A stretch of DNA of 64,000 bases, from positions 106,833,741 to 106,897,740 of the forward strand of contig CM041465.1 of assembly GCA_023213395.1 (NCBI GenBank). Reading direction: 5' to 3'. The position numbers were made by a program, and so were the translations under genes. This DNA comes from Cycas panzhihuaensis. Its lineage: Eukaryota; Cycadophyta. The notes beneath the pieces are model-generated. The model worked only from the letters and a program-made list of their open reading frames with translations. It was not told the origin of the DNA and did no database searches. This document shows positions 50,460-60,930 of the stretch, piece after piece. Position 1 is the stretch's first letter; each line of letters begins with the position of its first letter.

Positions 50460-53400
50460 TGGATGCACGTCTACAGGATAGCTACCTAACTTAGTAGGAA
50501 TAATGAGGGCAATCAATGACACTATCAAGTGCAGATAAGAACCTACGAATAAGGCAAATACCATGCAGGGCACCCTGTGTGCTGCAGCGTGAGTTCGGGA
50601 CCTGCGGATGATACCCAGCTACCTAAAGGTGGTTCCCCACTTTAGTTAAAAAGAGAGGAGGCAGAAGACTAACCTAGGTAGATCTAGGAGAAAGGGTCCT
50701 CCTACCCTTGGATGGCTGGAAGGGAAGGGAGAGAAACCCTCAAAGGTTTCCCTATAGCAGAGGGAGACGAGTAGGGGGTAGGTAGGTGAGCAACCTACGA
50801 ATAAGATCTTCTCGGTTATCCAGCTAGGCAGAAGAAAAAACTGAGGGATGATGAAGGAAGCAGGAAAGATCAATCGATCAAGAGCTCCCCCCCCCTCGAA
50901 AGGGCAATCAAGAGAAAAGAAGGTGCTAGGACACACGCAAGTAAACTAAACCAAGGATGATAAGCCAAGAGGGCAAGGGTAAAGTTTACAAGCCAAAGGG
51001 AAAGGTTAAAAAGGAAAGCTTCCTAAAACCTTTTCCTATGATAGATATAATGTGTGAAATGTAGCGAACAAAATATAAACCAAAAGAGAGAGTCGATTTC
51101 CCTTTTCCTTTTAAATGATCTAATTACTACTGTACAAAATCTTTTAAAGAAAAGAAAGTGAAATGGAGTGAGAGCGCATACCCAGAATGGAGATGGGGTT
51201 GAAGCAGTGGCGTTCCCACAAGGTATCCAAGACCACTCCACAAAGCACAGCGAAAGAGATGGATCGCAGTAGGATGAAGTGTGGGGCTTCTTTACCTTCC
51301 CCAAAAGTGACTCTAGAGTGCCAAGAAAGGAAAAAGGAAAATGATGGTAGCAAATGAAATGCTAAAATAAAGTATAGGTAAAAGTACTTACCCGTAAGAG
51401 AGAGAGAAAGGGGTGAGTCCTTTGCGTCTTCTGTGTACCTGCAAGTAAGTGAGAGTATCCCTTTCTGGAGAAAGGGTGCTAGCAATACAAAGTAGAATCC
51501 TAACGACATATATATGTATGTAACAAGCATAAGCCTCAACACATATATGTTAACATTCAATATTACAATAGTAAACTATAATGAAAACTATCCAAATGAA
51601 TGGTGGATAAGTCGGTAAGCCTCGGAGTGGCCCACCTCCCGTAAAGAGCAATCCTACCTTCCCTCAAGAAGCCACAAGGCAGCGAGGATAGGGCTGTACA
51701 AAGGGCTGGAAGTAGAGACAACAAGAGTAGAAGGAGTCTCAAAGAGATTCCCAGCAAACCGGAGAGCTATAGGAAGCAAACCGAGTTACTAAGGACTAGG
51801 TTGAGCTAGGGACAAGTAGCCGGGGCTTATGCATGGCCCGGATAGAAGATATAGGCCTATAAACCAGTGTTGCAACATGTGCAAACACTGATTTCAGTGG
51901 CTGGAAATAGGCATCAAACCCTTAGCCCCACTCTAGGAGTAGCACAGGGATAAAGAGGAAGGTTTGGAGGGCAAGAGCCTCTTAGGGAGCGTGAGGGTGG
52001 TGTGGAATCCACCCAGCTTTATCCCAAACCTTATGCAACTCTCTTTGGCTGCTGTCCTAGGCGTGAAACACATGAAAATAAGCCTAAATAGTAGGAAGGA
52101 CAGTCCAAGACAAAGGCAAGAAATAATCTCCAAAATTAAGACAAGACAAGCTAGAAATATCCATGCAAAACTGGGCATAAACTGGGCAAAAGGAAGACTT
52201 TAAACCAATAAATACCCCTAAAGAAGATGGAAGGCATTTGCCTCTATCAAAACCTGCTAATAAAAGGTTGAGAAATCTGAAAAAAGCTGTGGAGTAGCAG
52301 GTGTGGAATCCCTACTAAGGTGGCTAAAGGAAAACCTGCACTTGAGACTGCTTGGTGGCTGCCTGGGCAAAGAAGTCCCAGAAACTCTTCAAAGAGGCCC
52401 TCTCCAAGGTGTGCAAGGGGCTGGGAAGATGTCACAGCCAAACCAAAGGAGAGCTGGGTGCTGGAGAGTAGTTGTAGGTCCTGGAACAACAGTGGAGTAG
52501 CAGGAGACAGTAGACAGTAGGGCATTTTTCCTTATGATCCTTCTAAAATGAGGCAAAAAGATCCCTAAAATGATTTAGGTAAGACTTAAATACCTAGCCC
52601 CAACCCTAATCGAGTGATTAGGGTGCGACTAGTGGTGAGTTAAGTCGCGAGACATATGGTAATTCCATAATAAATGTGAGAATTACCACGACAGATTTTA
52701 AAAAATAAATCATGACAGTCGCATCGTGGTAAACTTCCTGGTACCGTGAAATCTGCCGCAGTGTGGGACCAGAGGCCAAAACTAGCCCAGACAGCCAGCT
52801 TGGGCTATGGACCAGTGACCTAGGAGGTGCAGTGAGGCGAGCCCACGCCTTGAGAGGTAAACAAGCAGAAAAATAAGTCACATGAAGCAATAATGGGACT
52901 CAAAGGTGTAATAAGTTGACCAAATGATGATGGATCATCACATGGGTAAGGATGACGTGAGCCAAATGGGTCTTAAGGTGAGTAGGGCAAAATGTGGGAA
53001 GTGATACAGCCACCAGGGTGTCACACTGGCTAGGAATGTACCCTCGCTATAGTCGTCATAGGCTAGATAGGTGTAGATGACAACATGACCATCTATGAAA
53101 TCATAACATGCAAGCAGGTACTCATCACAAAGGAAAACAACAATAAGGTAAGAAGCATACCTGCACTTACCTAAGTCGATCACTCCATATCCATTCCCGA
53201 AAGCTGGGAAACACTGCCCCCTTGGCAGTAGAGCCTCATCACTTGGAAACATGGTGCGATGGTGAATTTTGGCAATATGACTATTAGTAGTACATATGTA
53301 TGTAGATATATAAATCAAGATCATAATAGTAGTCAAGGGTGCCGGCGAGTGTCATGGCGGAACACGTGGATATAAAGGTAGAGGTGGAGACAACATACGG

Positions 53401-53633
53401 GCTACCTATGTACCACCCAGGAATCAACTGGAAAACACGAAGGGTGAGGGAGGCTGCCCCCACCACAAAAGATGCAAAGAAATGTGCATAATCAAGTAGA
53501 AGAGATGAGCAAACAGAACTGGTAGTCACTATAGTTTAACCTCATCAGCGGCTAGATTTCAGAGGTGCGAATGGATCGCAAGGTGGAGCGCATGACGACC
53601 TGGGGCTTGGGTGACAGAGCAACTAGACAAGCC
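50460..53633 (-). mobile_element. Terminal part, probably 3' LTR, of the large Tat-like element
   Basis: No convincing ORF; many overlapping frames on both strands without family similarity. The left edge is sharp: the chromovirus fragment ends at 50459 and this block starts TGGATGCACG, which on the minus strand is an LTR-type end ..CATCCA. Base composition (more C+G, more CpG) matches the 54-64 kb DNA and not the AT-rich DNA to the left, so I assign it to that element. The inner LTR edge and a second LTR were not found. A repeat set of hairpins lies at 52657-52755. Confidence 0.45.
52657..52755. repeat. Inverted-repeat pair with GGTACCGTG core
   Basis: TGGTAATTC (52657-52665) pairs with GAATTACCA (52680-52688), and CAGATTT (52692-52698) pairs with AAATCTG (52749-52755). 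Between the latter lies GGTACCGTG (52740-52748), the same core as the loops of the hairpins at 55020 and 55079. Confidence 0.6.
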
Positions 53634-54134
53634 TCAGGGACGATTAGCAAGAAGTGAAAGGTGGTGCTCAAGGATAAAGCGAATGAGACTATCTACCTCA
53701 GCGTTAAGGGCCCAAGGAATGTGCTGAATGTCAACAAACTGGAAGTAAGCTAGGAGAGACCTGGCGATGGAAGTAAGGGTTCTCAGGTGAAGGCATCGCA
53801 CCTGGTAAACCTGGGTGAGATGGGACACCACAACCTAAGAGTCACAAAGCAGAATAATAGGTCCGTGATGGAAACAGAGAGCATCAGTGAGGGCCTCAAT
53901 AATAGCTGTGTATTCAACTTCATTATTGGTAGCCTCTGGGAGGAAGACCCCAGAGTGTAGGAAATCGTGTCCAGAAGGGCTACGAAGAATCCATGCAGCA
54001 ACAAAAGGTCCAGGGTTACTGCAGCTTCCGCCATCGGTAAAAATATAGAGGGACATAGCTGACATAAAGTCCTGGTAGTAATAAATAATAATGGCATGAA
54101 ACAGAGATTCGAAAGGCAAGTAATAGGTGGCCAT
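53634..54134 (-). pseudogene. RNase H type I domain, isolated, one TAG stop
   Basis: One frame of about 166 codons from ATG at 54134 to 53634, broken once by TAG at 53834. It reads YIFTDGGSCSNPGPF (first catalytic Asp), ATNNEVEYTAIIEAL (Glu), LLCDS-stop-VVVSHL (third carboxylate) and NAEVDSLI (fourth). All four acidic residues of RNase H are there. The FTDGGS.NPGP and NNE.EY words fit the stand-alone or archaeal-like RNase H acquired by Tat gypsy and some plant L1 elements better than the usual gypsy RNase H. No RT lies next to it. The stop is where the family has Gln (CDSQ), CAG to TAG. It would cleave RNA in RNA-DNA hybrids. Confidence 0.8.
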
Positions 54135-54576
54135 GAAGGGTAGGAGGACCTAGCAATAAGGCTACCCAAGGACGAGAGCAAGCAAGGCCACTACCACGAG
54201 CGGGCAGAGAAAAGGCACCCTGGAGTACCAAAGGTCGCTTTGGGAAGCAAAACATGCCCCCGGATGGGGGAGCATTCCCTTTGGAGACCCTAGGAGCATA
54301 AAAGAGCTGCGGGAATGAGTCTAGGATGGCGACATGAGCCAAACGACTATAAACTCGGGCATGCACGAGAGTGGCACATAAAACGAGATGGAAGGGCCCT
54401 ACGAAAGAGTGCAATGATGAGATGCCATAAATGCACTCATGAGAAAGAGCGAAAAGGACACCAAAGAAGTGCAACAGGAGACAGGGCTAGAAGACAAAGG
54501 TGATCAAGGAAACATGATGGTCCAAATGGCTGTCACGAGAGCAAAAATGGAGGTAGTGCCCATCGAGTCCCCCACC
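54135..54576. other. Short spacer upstream of the PMD gene
   Basis: Minus-strand frame continues upstream of the RNase H with two TAG stops and no recognisable domain. On the plus strand it is immediately upstream of a TATA box, so it may act as promoter of the PMD gene. Confidence 0.35.
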
Positions 54577-54583
54577 TATATAA
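54577..54583 (+). promoter_or_regulatory. TATA box of the PMD gene (putative)
   Basis: CCACCTATATAAGG on the plus strand, about 700 bp before the ATG at 55285. The context (C-rich on the left, then AT) suits a plant TATA box. It could instead be a retroelement promoter in the same direction. Confidence 0.45.
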
Positions 54584-55019
54584 GGAAATTCGATGGAAAA
54601 CAAATTCATTTTCACTAGCTCTCGAGAGAAACCAGAGCCATTTCCTTATGCAGCAGAGCGCCACCCGACTTTGGAGGCACGCAGAGGGAGATTAAACCGT
54701 TGGATCGAAGCATGGAGATAGTCACCAAGATCATCAGATCGAGATGGCGACAACCAGGCCAGATCCAATGAGTGGATCCTATGAAACCTATCCCATTTCA
54801 AAGTTTTAGTTTAAGTGCTTTTTGTTGATTTCTATGTAGTTTTTGTGTCCTATATGGGTGAATAGTGGCCTCTCGGAGTCTGAATTGGACCCAAAAAGAG
54901 GGGGGACCTGGGCATTAGGGAGCCCTAGTCCCGGTGGGCCCCACAGGGGTCCACCCAAAGAAATTTTTATTTTTTTGGGGTAGAAACCCGCCCTTTTGGG
55001 GGGGTGTTGTTCGTACTGT

Positions 55020-55049
55020 GGCAAAGATCACGGTGCCGCGATCTTTGCC
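55020..55049. repeat. Perfect hairpin, 10-bp stem
   Basis: GGCAAAGATC and GATCTTTGCC enclose ACGGTGCCGC. The loop and first stem base contain GGTGCCGCG, the core shared with two other sites. Confidence 0.9.
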
Positions 55050-55078
55050 GTGGGGCCCCGATGGCCGCGGGACCCAAA

Positions 55079-55106
55079 CTAAACTTTACAGTACCGCGAA
55101 GTTTAG
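55079..55106. repeat. Perfect hairpin, 8-bp stem
   Basis: CTAAACTT and AAGTTTAG enclose TACAGTACCGCG. Same core (AGTACCGCG) as its neighbour, but with a different stem. Confidence 0.9.
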
Positions 55107-55251
55107 CATAGTACGAAGGCAAATCTACAGAAAAAAGAAGATGGGGGGCCATGAGGCCTTGAATCTCGATCAAACAGGGTTGAAAGATAGCCAGAAGGAT
55201 ATAGGACTGATGTAGGCTTGACTTTGACTAGTTTTGTGGTGTTGACAGGCT

Positions 55252-55269
55252 GTTATCGCGGTGGATAAC
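55252..55269. repeat. Short hairpin, 6-bp stem
   Basis: GTTATC and GATAAC enclose GCGGTG, the core in inverted direction. It lies 16 bp before the PMD ATG. Confidence 0.55.
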
Positions 55270-55284
55270 CGCTAGAACATAGGG

Positions 55285-57749
55285 ATGGCAATGCTCAGCT
55301 ACATCGAGATGATGTCCAGGGAAGATAAGGGGGTCCTATGGAGGTGTGGCCTATTTAAGGCCCTGAAGACACCTCAATATACGTCAGACCAACGATTATT
55401 AGTAGATATCGTATCACACTGGGACCAGAGGAGGCACGTTTTCCACCTACCCCAGGTGGGAGATATGACAGTGACACCGAGGGATATCGGCGGATCTTTG
55501 GGGTACCCGACCGGGAGGCCGGACAGCTGGGGGCCGCTTAGCAAGGCAACACACAGAGAGGCAGCAATGTTCTTCGCAGGAGCAGATAGATGAGTGAGGA
55601 GAGGAGTTCCTCTCCAAACCATGGTTATGTCCAGGATTCCTCGGGTGAGGAAGCTCATCACATTGTACATTCTATTCCAGGTTTCCCAGAAACAGAACTA
55701 TAAGGACATCCCTGGGGGATGGATGGATGTAGTACGCCGTTATGAGGCCAACGAGAGGATGGATTAGGCCACCTTGATAGCGGTGAACCTCGTCGTGCAG
55801 CTAGATGTTATCAGGACGACAAGTAGGGGAGGGCTATCCTATAGCACGCTGCTATAGTGTTAGTTCTTTGATCATTTTGGAGCAGTGGCACCAGCGGGGG
55901 GACCACACCCCATTATAGAGTGGGCCTCGATGGTCCACAGGTGGCAGACCAGGCTGAGGGGGATAGAGGACTAGGCCCATGTCTGACACTCAGTGTAGGC
56001 TACATCGCTGGACCTCCTCACTATGACAGATTATATAGCAGATCCGTATAGGACAGTGAGGTGGGATAGTGACGATGAGATAGGTGGAGCAGGGGTGCTC
56101 CTAGGTGATGATGATGATGATGGAGATGGAGGAGATGGGGCCGGCCCGTCACGACTTGCGGGAGAGGTAGGTCCATCGGGGATAGCAAGAGGAGTAGCAA
56201 GGCCATCTGGGACTACCAGCGAAGAGGCAAGCCCATCAGGGGCTGCAGAGGAGAGTAGGGGGCCAGTGATGAGGGCCTGCAGGCTACGGATCATGAGGAG
56301 ATCCAGTGAGGTGACAGGTGACCCAGTCCTAGTGAGGAAAGAGGCCCAGGCAGAGGTGGTACCAGAGGAGGAGGTACCAGCAGCTGGCAGGGAGCCAAGA
56401 TGAGAGGTTATCGTATGGGCAGAGGAGCCAGTGGCCACAACAGGTGAGGCCTAACCATTTCCCGTCATTTGATAGCCAGATAGATAGTTTTATTTGGTTT
56501 TATTTCGGTATGCAGTTGGATATATAATGATATATGGTATGTTGGATTTGTAGGTACCATAGAGATCTGGCAGTTAGTAGAGGCCATGGTGAGGGAGATG
56601 TTCCCTCAGGTGTACGCAAAGGGGCAGCTACCCATCCAGGTAGAGGACGCACCTAGATCGGCAGGTGCCCACATGGCAGCATTCACCTTGTTGGCAAGGG
56701 TGAGAGATATCTGGGCTGTGGAGTCCCATGAACATATAACATTCAGGGGACAGATGCGTGAGTCAGATGAGGCCGAGGCGGGCGGGACACGTTGCGAGGG
56801 GTCGTCGTCAGCTCTAGAGGCCATTTGGGATCCCTTAGCGGAGGCGGGCCCATCCCGACGAGGGCCTGAAGTTATGAGGAGATGTGGAGAGGCGATAGTT
56901 GAGCCAATCCTAGTGAGGAAAGAGGCTTAGGCAGAGGTGGTACCTAAGGAGGAGGTACTAGCAGCTGGCAGGGAGCCAGGAGGAGAGGTTATCGCATGGG
57001 CAGAGGGAGGGGTGGCCTGACAGGTGAGGCCTAACCATTTCCCATCATTTGATAGTCAGATAGATAGTTTGATTTGGTTTTATTTCGGTATATAGTTGTA
57101 TATATACTCACATATGGTATGCTAGATTTGTAGGTACCACAGAGATCCAGCGGTTAGTAGAGGCCATGGTGAGGGAGATGTTCCCTCAGGTGTACGCAAA
57201 GGGGCAACTGCCCATCCAGGCAGAGGACGCCTTTTAGATGTAGGTGCCCACATGGTAGCATTCACCACATTGAGGCGAGAGATATTTGGGGTCAAGGTCC
57301 AGGAGCATATAGCATTAAGGGGACGGATGCAACGGGAGCTGGATGAGGCCAGGGGCAAGCAGGACACATTACGGGGTCGCATACAGGCTCTAAAGGCTCA
57401 GGGAGGAGCATGTGGAGACACCGAGAGTAGGGTCCAGATGGCAGTCCTAGAGGAGCATCTTCGAGGGACAGAGAAGAGGTTCCGGCGTATGGAGGAGAGA
57501 CTTCGGGGAGTAGAGGGAGAGAGGGATCGTATCCAGGCTCAATACGATTAGTTGGTAGACCAGGTGGCATCGAGGTCAAGTAGGAGCAGGATATATACCC
57601 ACATGGTAGTGATGACCTCGAGACAGCCACGTGACGAGGGGAGCGAGGCAGGGAGCTTGCGAAGGCCCATGAGGAGCCTCAGAGGGATGTGGTCGCCAGG
57701 AGAGGGATCACACAGACCAGGAGATGGTGCCCCAGGAGTAAGGCAATAA
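55285..57749 (+). pseudogene. Plant mobile domain (PMD) gene with two introns, decayed
   Basis: PMD proteins include the nuclear MAIN/MAIL family and many transposon-encoded relatives; the biochemical role is unsettled. Exon 1 (55285-56443) is one frame with MAMLSYIEMMSREDKG, then FHLPQVGDMTVTPRDIGGSL, the PMD signature, and an acidic/Ser-Gly tail (GDDDDDGDGGDG). It holds seven stops inside the domain part (5 TAG, 2 TGA, no TAA) at 55591, 55765, 55855, 55861, 55972, 55984 and 55996, and a further TGA at 56401. Intron 1 is 56444-56553 (GT..TTTGTAG, 110 bp), and splicing it keeps the frame. Exon 2 (56554-57023) and intron 2 (57024-57133, also 110 bp) are a tandem duplicate. Exon 3 (57134-57749) encodes a charged coiled coil (LEEHLRGTEKRFRRMEERLR). 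A 1-nt indel before intron 2 shifts the frame. It runs tail-to-tail with the retroelement pol, 620 bp away. Confidence 0.8.
56260..57400 (+). repeat. Tandem duplication of an exon-intron-exon unit, ~580-bp period
   Basis: CTAGTGAGGAAAGAGGC occurs at 56329 and 56910, and GTGTACGCAAAGGGGCA at 56610 and 57190. Each copy holds a 110-bp intron with the same donor (CAG|GTGAGGCC) and acceptor (TTTGTAG|GTACCA), flanked by the end of one exon and the start of the next. The duplication makes a three-exon gene out of a two-exon one. Copy 1 keeps the frame across its intron; copy 2 does not. Confidence 0.92.
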
Positions 57750-58372
57750 TAGAGTAGGACATATATATTTAATTTTGGCAGGGGAAAGCATGGGCCTCTA
57801 GGGGGTCATATATATAGAGTCATATGATTGTACTCCCCCTGCAAGGACACCGACTTCCCATATGTACGATGTGACATATGATTTTGATGTATATATATAT
57901 ATAGACAGGGTAATTGGTGGCCCATTTTGATATGTGATGATGTGTATATCATGTGTGATAGATGATATGTATGTTATAGATGCTTTGTTATATGATGCAC
58001 ATATTTCCTTCTATGCATGGCTATATATCTAACAGGAGCACACATAACCACTATGAGTGGAAGTGATAGGCACGTGTGGGGTTAGAAATAGAGCGACATG
58101 CATGTCCATGGAGGAGCATAGCAGGATATGCGAAGGAAACACCAGGTGAGAGAGGGGGAGTAACGATACTCGGGCGTCGTCTAAGCGGGGATGCCCAAAT
58201 AGAAAGACAAAAGTCCTAAAAGGATATGGGAACACGAGTTCCACGGAAGGAACCAGAAAGGAAAAGAGGAGGCCATCCTAAGTTGCCATTCTACCCGTGG
58301 CTGGGAGAAATGGGCACAACTCATGATGGTAGTTTAGGCTCATTTCGAAATGTGTGTGAAGTGACAACAAAG
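57750..58372. other. Shared 3' region between PMD gene and retroelement pol
   Basis: AT-rich on the PMD side (57750-58020) with a (TA)n patch near 57890, so likely its 3' untranslated region. No ORF. On the minus strand it follows the end of integrase directly. Confidence 0.4.
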
Positions 58373-59535
58373 TCACGAGTAAAACTTCTTAAGGAATTTC
58401 CCATTAACAACTTTCTCAAACTCAAGGCCTTCGAGGGTGGCAATCCTATAAGCACCATTACCGAGGGTTTCGATAATGACGAAAGGGCCAACCCATGTGG
58501 GTTTGAATTTGGTCAAACGGTCATGAAGATATTCTAATTTGAGGATGTGGTTCCCGAGAAACAAAGGACAGGAATGAAGATGTTTATCATAGGTCCTTTA
58601 TGAGTGAGCTTTGGACGTCAAGTTAGCCTGATAAGCGGCTAAACATTTCTCGTCCAAAGCCTCGAGGTCCAGAAGGCGAGTTTGACGGATCGACTCTTCA
58701 TCAATGAGACCTTGAAGAGAGACTCCCAAGGAAGGAATCTCTACCTCTAATGGGAGTACTGCCTCGATACCATAGACCGGGAGAACGGGGTCATTCCCGT
58801 GGCGGAACAGATAGAGGTGTAGTAAGCCCACAAAGTGGAAGGCAGCTAAAGGTGCCAGTCTCTTTGAGATTGAGCAATAGTTTTCTTTAAGATATTGAAG
58901 AGAGTCTTATTTAATGACTCTATCTGTTTATTTACCTGAGGATAGTAAGGAGAATAAGTCTTGTGAGAAATCTTGAATTTCTCGCAAAGCTCATCCATCT
59001 CCTTGTTATAAAAGGGGGTTCCATTGTCAGTGATTAAGACGTCCGAAATCCCGAAATGGCAAATGATGTGCTGGTAAACGAATGTAGCTATCGTTTTACC
59101 AGGAGTAGTAATTAAGGGAATGGCCTCCACCCATTTGGTGAAATATTCCATGGCAGTCAGGATAAACTTGTGCTGTGATGACGAAGGTGGAGAGATAGCC
59201 CCGATGAGGTCTAGCCCCCACTGAGCAAAAGGCCATGGAGAAATAATGGGGTGAAGGGCCTCGAAAGTCACATGGGAGATGTTAGCATGTTCCTGACATC
59301 GTCGACATCTCAAGGCAAAAGCGTGGGCATCCTTGAACAGGGACAGCCAGAAGTAACCTATGCGGAGGATCCTCTGAGCCATAGATTGGCCCCCAAAGTG
59401 ACCCCCACAAATACTGTGGTGGCATTCACAGAGTATTTGGTTAGCTTCGTCGATAGTGACGCAGCGGAGGAGGATCCCATCAAAGGACCTCTTGTACAAT
59501 ACTTCATCCTTGAGGAAGTATTGCCCTAACAGTCT
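58373..59535 (-). pseudogene. gypsy integrase (right copy)
   Basis: The main ORF (59499-58846) has the zinc-binding HH-CC element (H27, H34, C65, C68 of that ORF) and a complete DD35E catalytic triad: Asp in WGLDLIG (97), Asp in LITDNGTPF (158) and Glu in NKQIESLN (194), with exactly 35 residues between the last two. The C-terminal part follows in two more blocks: VYGIEAVLPLEVEIPS (58831-58598) and TWVGPFVI..NGKFLKKFY (58564-58373). Short frame breaks between blocks make it non-functional as read. This is the best preserved domain in the window. Confidence 0.9.
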
Positions 59536-59860
59536 GCTAGATGCAGATCTAACTTTACTACTAGCATGGCTGAGGCTATGATTGTGTAAGATACTACACT
59601 ATGTTGCCATACCACTCATTATCGATGAGTGGATGAGGAGATACGTCATGAATCGTCAAGATGGACTCATCAGGGAGAAAATCATCAATGGGAGTATCAA
59701 AGGAGTTAGGAATAGGGACGTCCATGAGCTGCTCGGTCACCACCATTCCCTTCTTTGATTTCTAGTTAATGATATAAAGATCGAATTCTTGAAGTAGGAT
59801 GGCCCAACGACCAACCCTACCTGTCAAATCCAAACGAGTAAGTAAGTATCACAAGGGATC
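59536..59860 (-). pseudogene. RNase H C-terminal tail and linker to integrase
   Basis: Minus-strand reading LTRLDLTGRVGRWAILLQEF and KSKKGMVVTEQL, matching LTRRMGKWTLPL..EYDL and KSKKGMIVMKQL of the left copy at about 22532-22634. It restarts the family sequence after the foreign segment at 59861-60245. Confidence 0.75.
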
Positions 59861-60245
59861 GGATGGGTTTATCGACACCTTAGATCGACTTGGGCTACAA
59901 AGTCGTAGGATTTTTGGCTTCCATGGCAAAGTCTCACAGTTTTGAGAAAATCCCGAGCCCTAAATGAAATGATCAAACTGGTCATTGCCCTAGGAGGCGC
60001 AGATGTCATGATTGCTTGCCACCTTGCGGGTGGGGTGTGTAGGCAAGGAGACACTCTCACTGAAGTGTAGTTTAAGGCAAGTTAAGTCGAGACCAAAGGT
60101 GGTGGTGAGCAAATATTACCTCTGGGTTCTGGAGTCCTCTGAGCTCAACATAGTACCCAGAGCTCATCAATCTTGAGGTATAAAGAGCGAGGGGCCCTAC
60201 TTCAGGGCGGGCTAGCGTGGGAGCTAAAGTTTAGCAGGGATCAAT
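59861..60245. other. Foreign ~385-bp segment replacing the RNase H core
   Basis: RT ends LGFLVSKQGI and is followed by DNA with no similarity to the ~480 bp found at the same place in the left copy (22016-22500). No flanking repeat, LTR end or ORF of known family is seen. It might be a small non-autonomous insertion plus deletion, or template switching during reverse transcription. Confidence 0.6.
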
Positions 60246-60930
60246 CTAGATTCCTTGTTTAGACACAAGAAATCCAAGGAGTTTGCCCAAAGTAACGATA
60301 AACACATACTTGAGCGGGTTTAGGCTAACATGATACTTGCGGCATCGTGAGAAGATAGCCCGTAAGTTGAAGGGATGATGGGCCCTGCAACGTAAGAGAC
60401 CCATCATGTCATCCATGAAGACCTCCAATGTGTTATTAATGAGGTCATGGAAGATGAAATGCATCGCTCTTTGATAAGTAGCGCCTGCATTTTTAAGGCG
60501 AAAGGGCATTGCCTTGTAGGCAAAGGTACCCCATGGTGTAGTGAAGGCCGTCTTATGGCGGTCTTCAGGAGAAATCTGGATCTGGTTATAACAAGAGAAG
60601 CCGTCCATTAAGGACATGACTTCAAATCCAGCGGTTCGATCAATGATTTGATCGATGAAGGGAAGTAGAAAGTTGTCCTTAGGACAAGCATTGTTAATAT
60701 CGTAGAAGTCGATGCATATGTGGATGGCCCCATTCTTTTTAGTAACAGGGACAATGTTGGAGACCCACTTAGGGTAATAAATGGAAGTAATGAGTCCAGC
60801 GTCCAAGAGCTTTTCAACCTCCATCTTAACAGTGGTTGAGAGCTTCGGGTGAAGGGGACGCTGCTTCTAGCGCACGGGGTGGGTGCTAGGGATGGTGGTG
60901 AGATTATGGGTGACAATGGAGGGATCAATT
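60246..60930 (-). pseudogene. gypsy reverse transcriptase (right copy)
   Basis: The ORF 60824-60246 reads MEVEKLLDAGLI, KWVSNIVPVTKKNGAIHICI, DINNACPKDNFLLPFID, GFEVMSLMDGFS (catalytic Asp 74), TTPWGTFAYKAMPF and VFMDDMMG (catalytic Asp 138 and 139). All three catalytic aspartates are intact. One TAG upstream (HPVR-stop-KQRPLHP) replaces a Gln. The reading ends at a TAG just past the RT, where foreign DNA begins. Confidence 0.9.

Noticed and set aside
50646-52525. Many overlapping 60-138-codon ORFs on both strands
   Set aside because: No domain, no consistent frame; probably LTR-type non-coding DNA.
54016-54474. 152-codon minus-strand ORF overlapping the RNase H
   Set aside because: It uses another frame from the clear RNase H reading (54134-53634); its end overlaps FTDGGS out of frame.
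56031-56438. 135-codon minus-strand ORF
   Set aside because: Antisense shadow of the Gly/Asp/Ser-rich tail of PMD exon 1.
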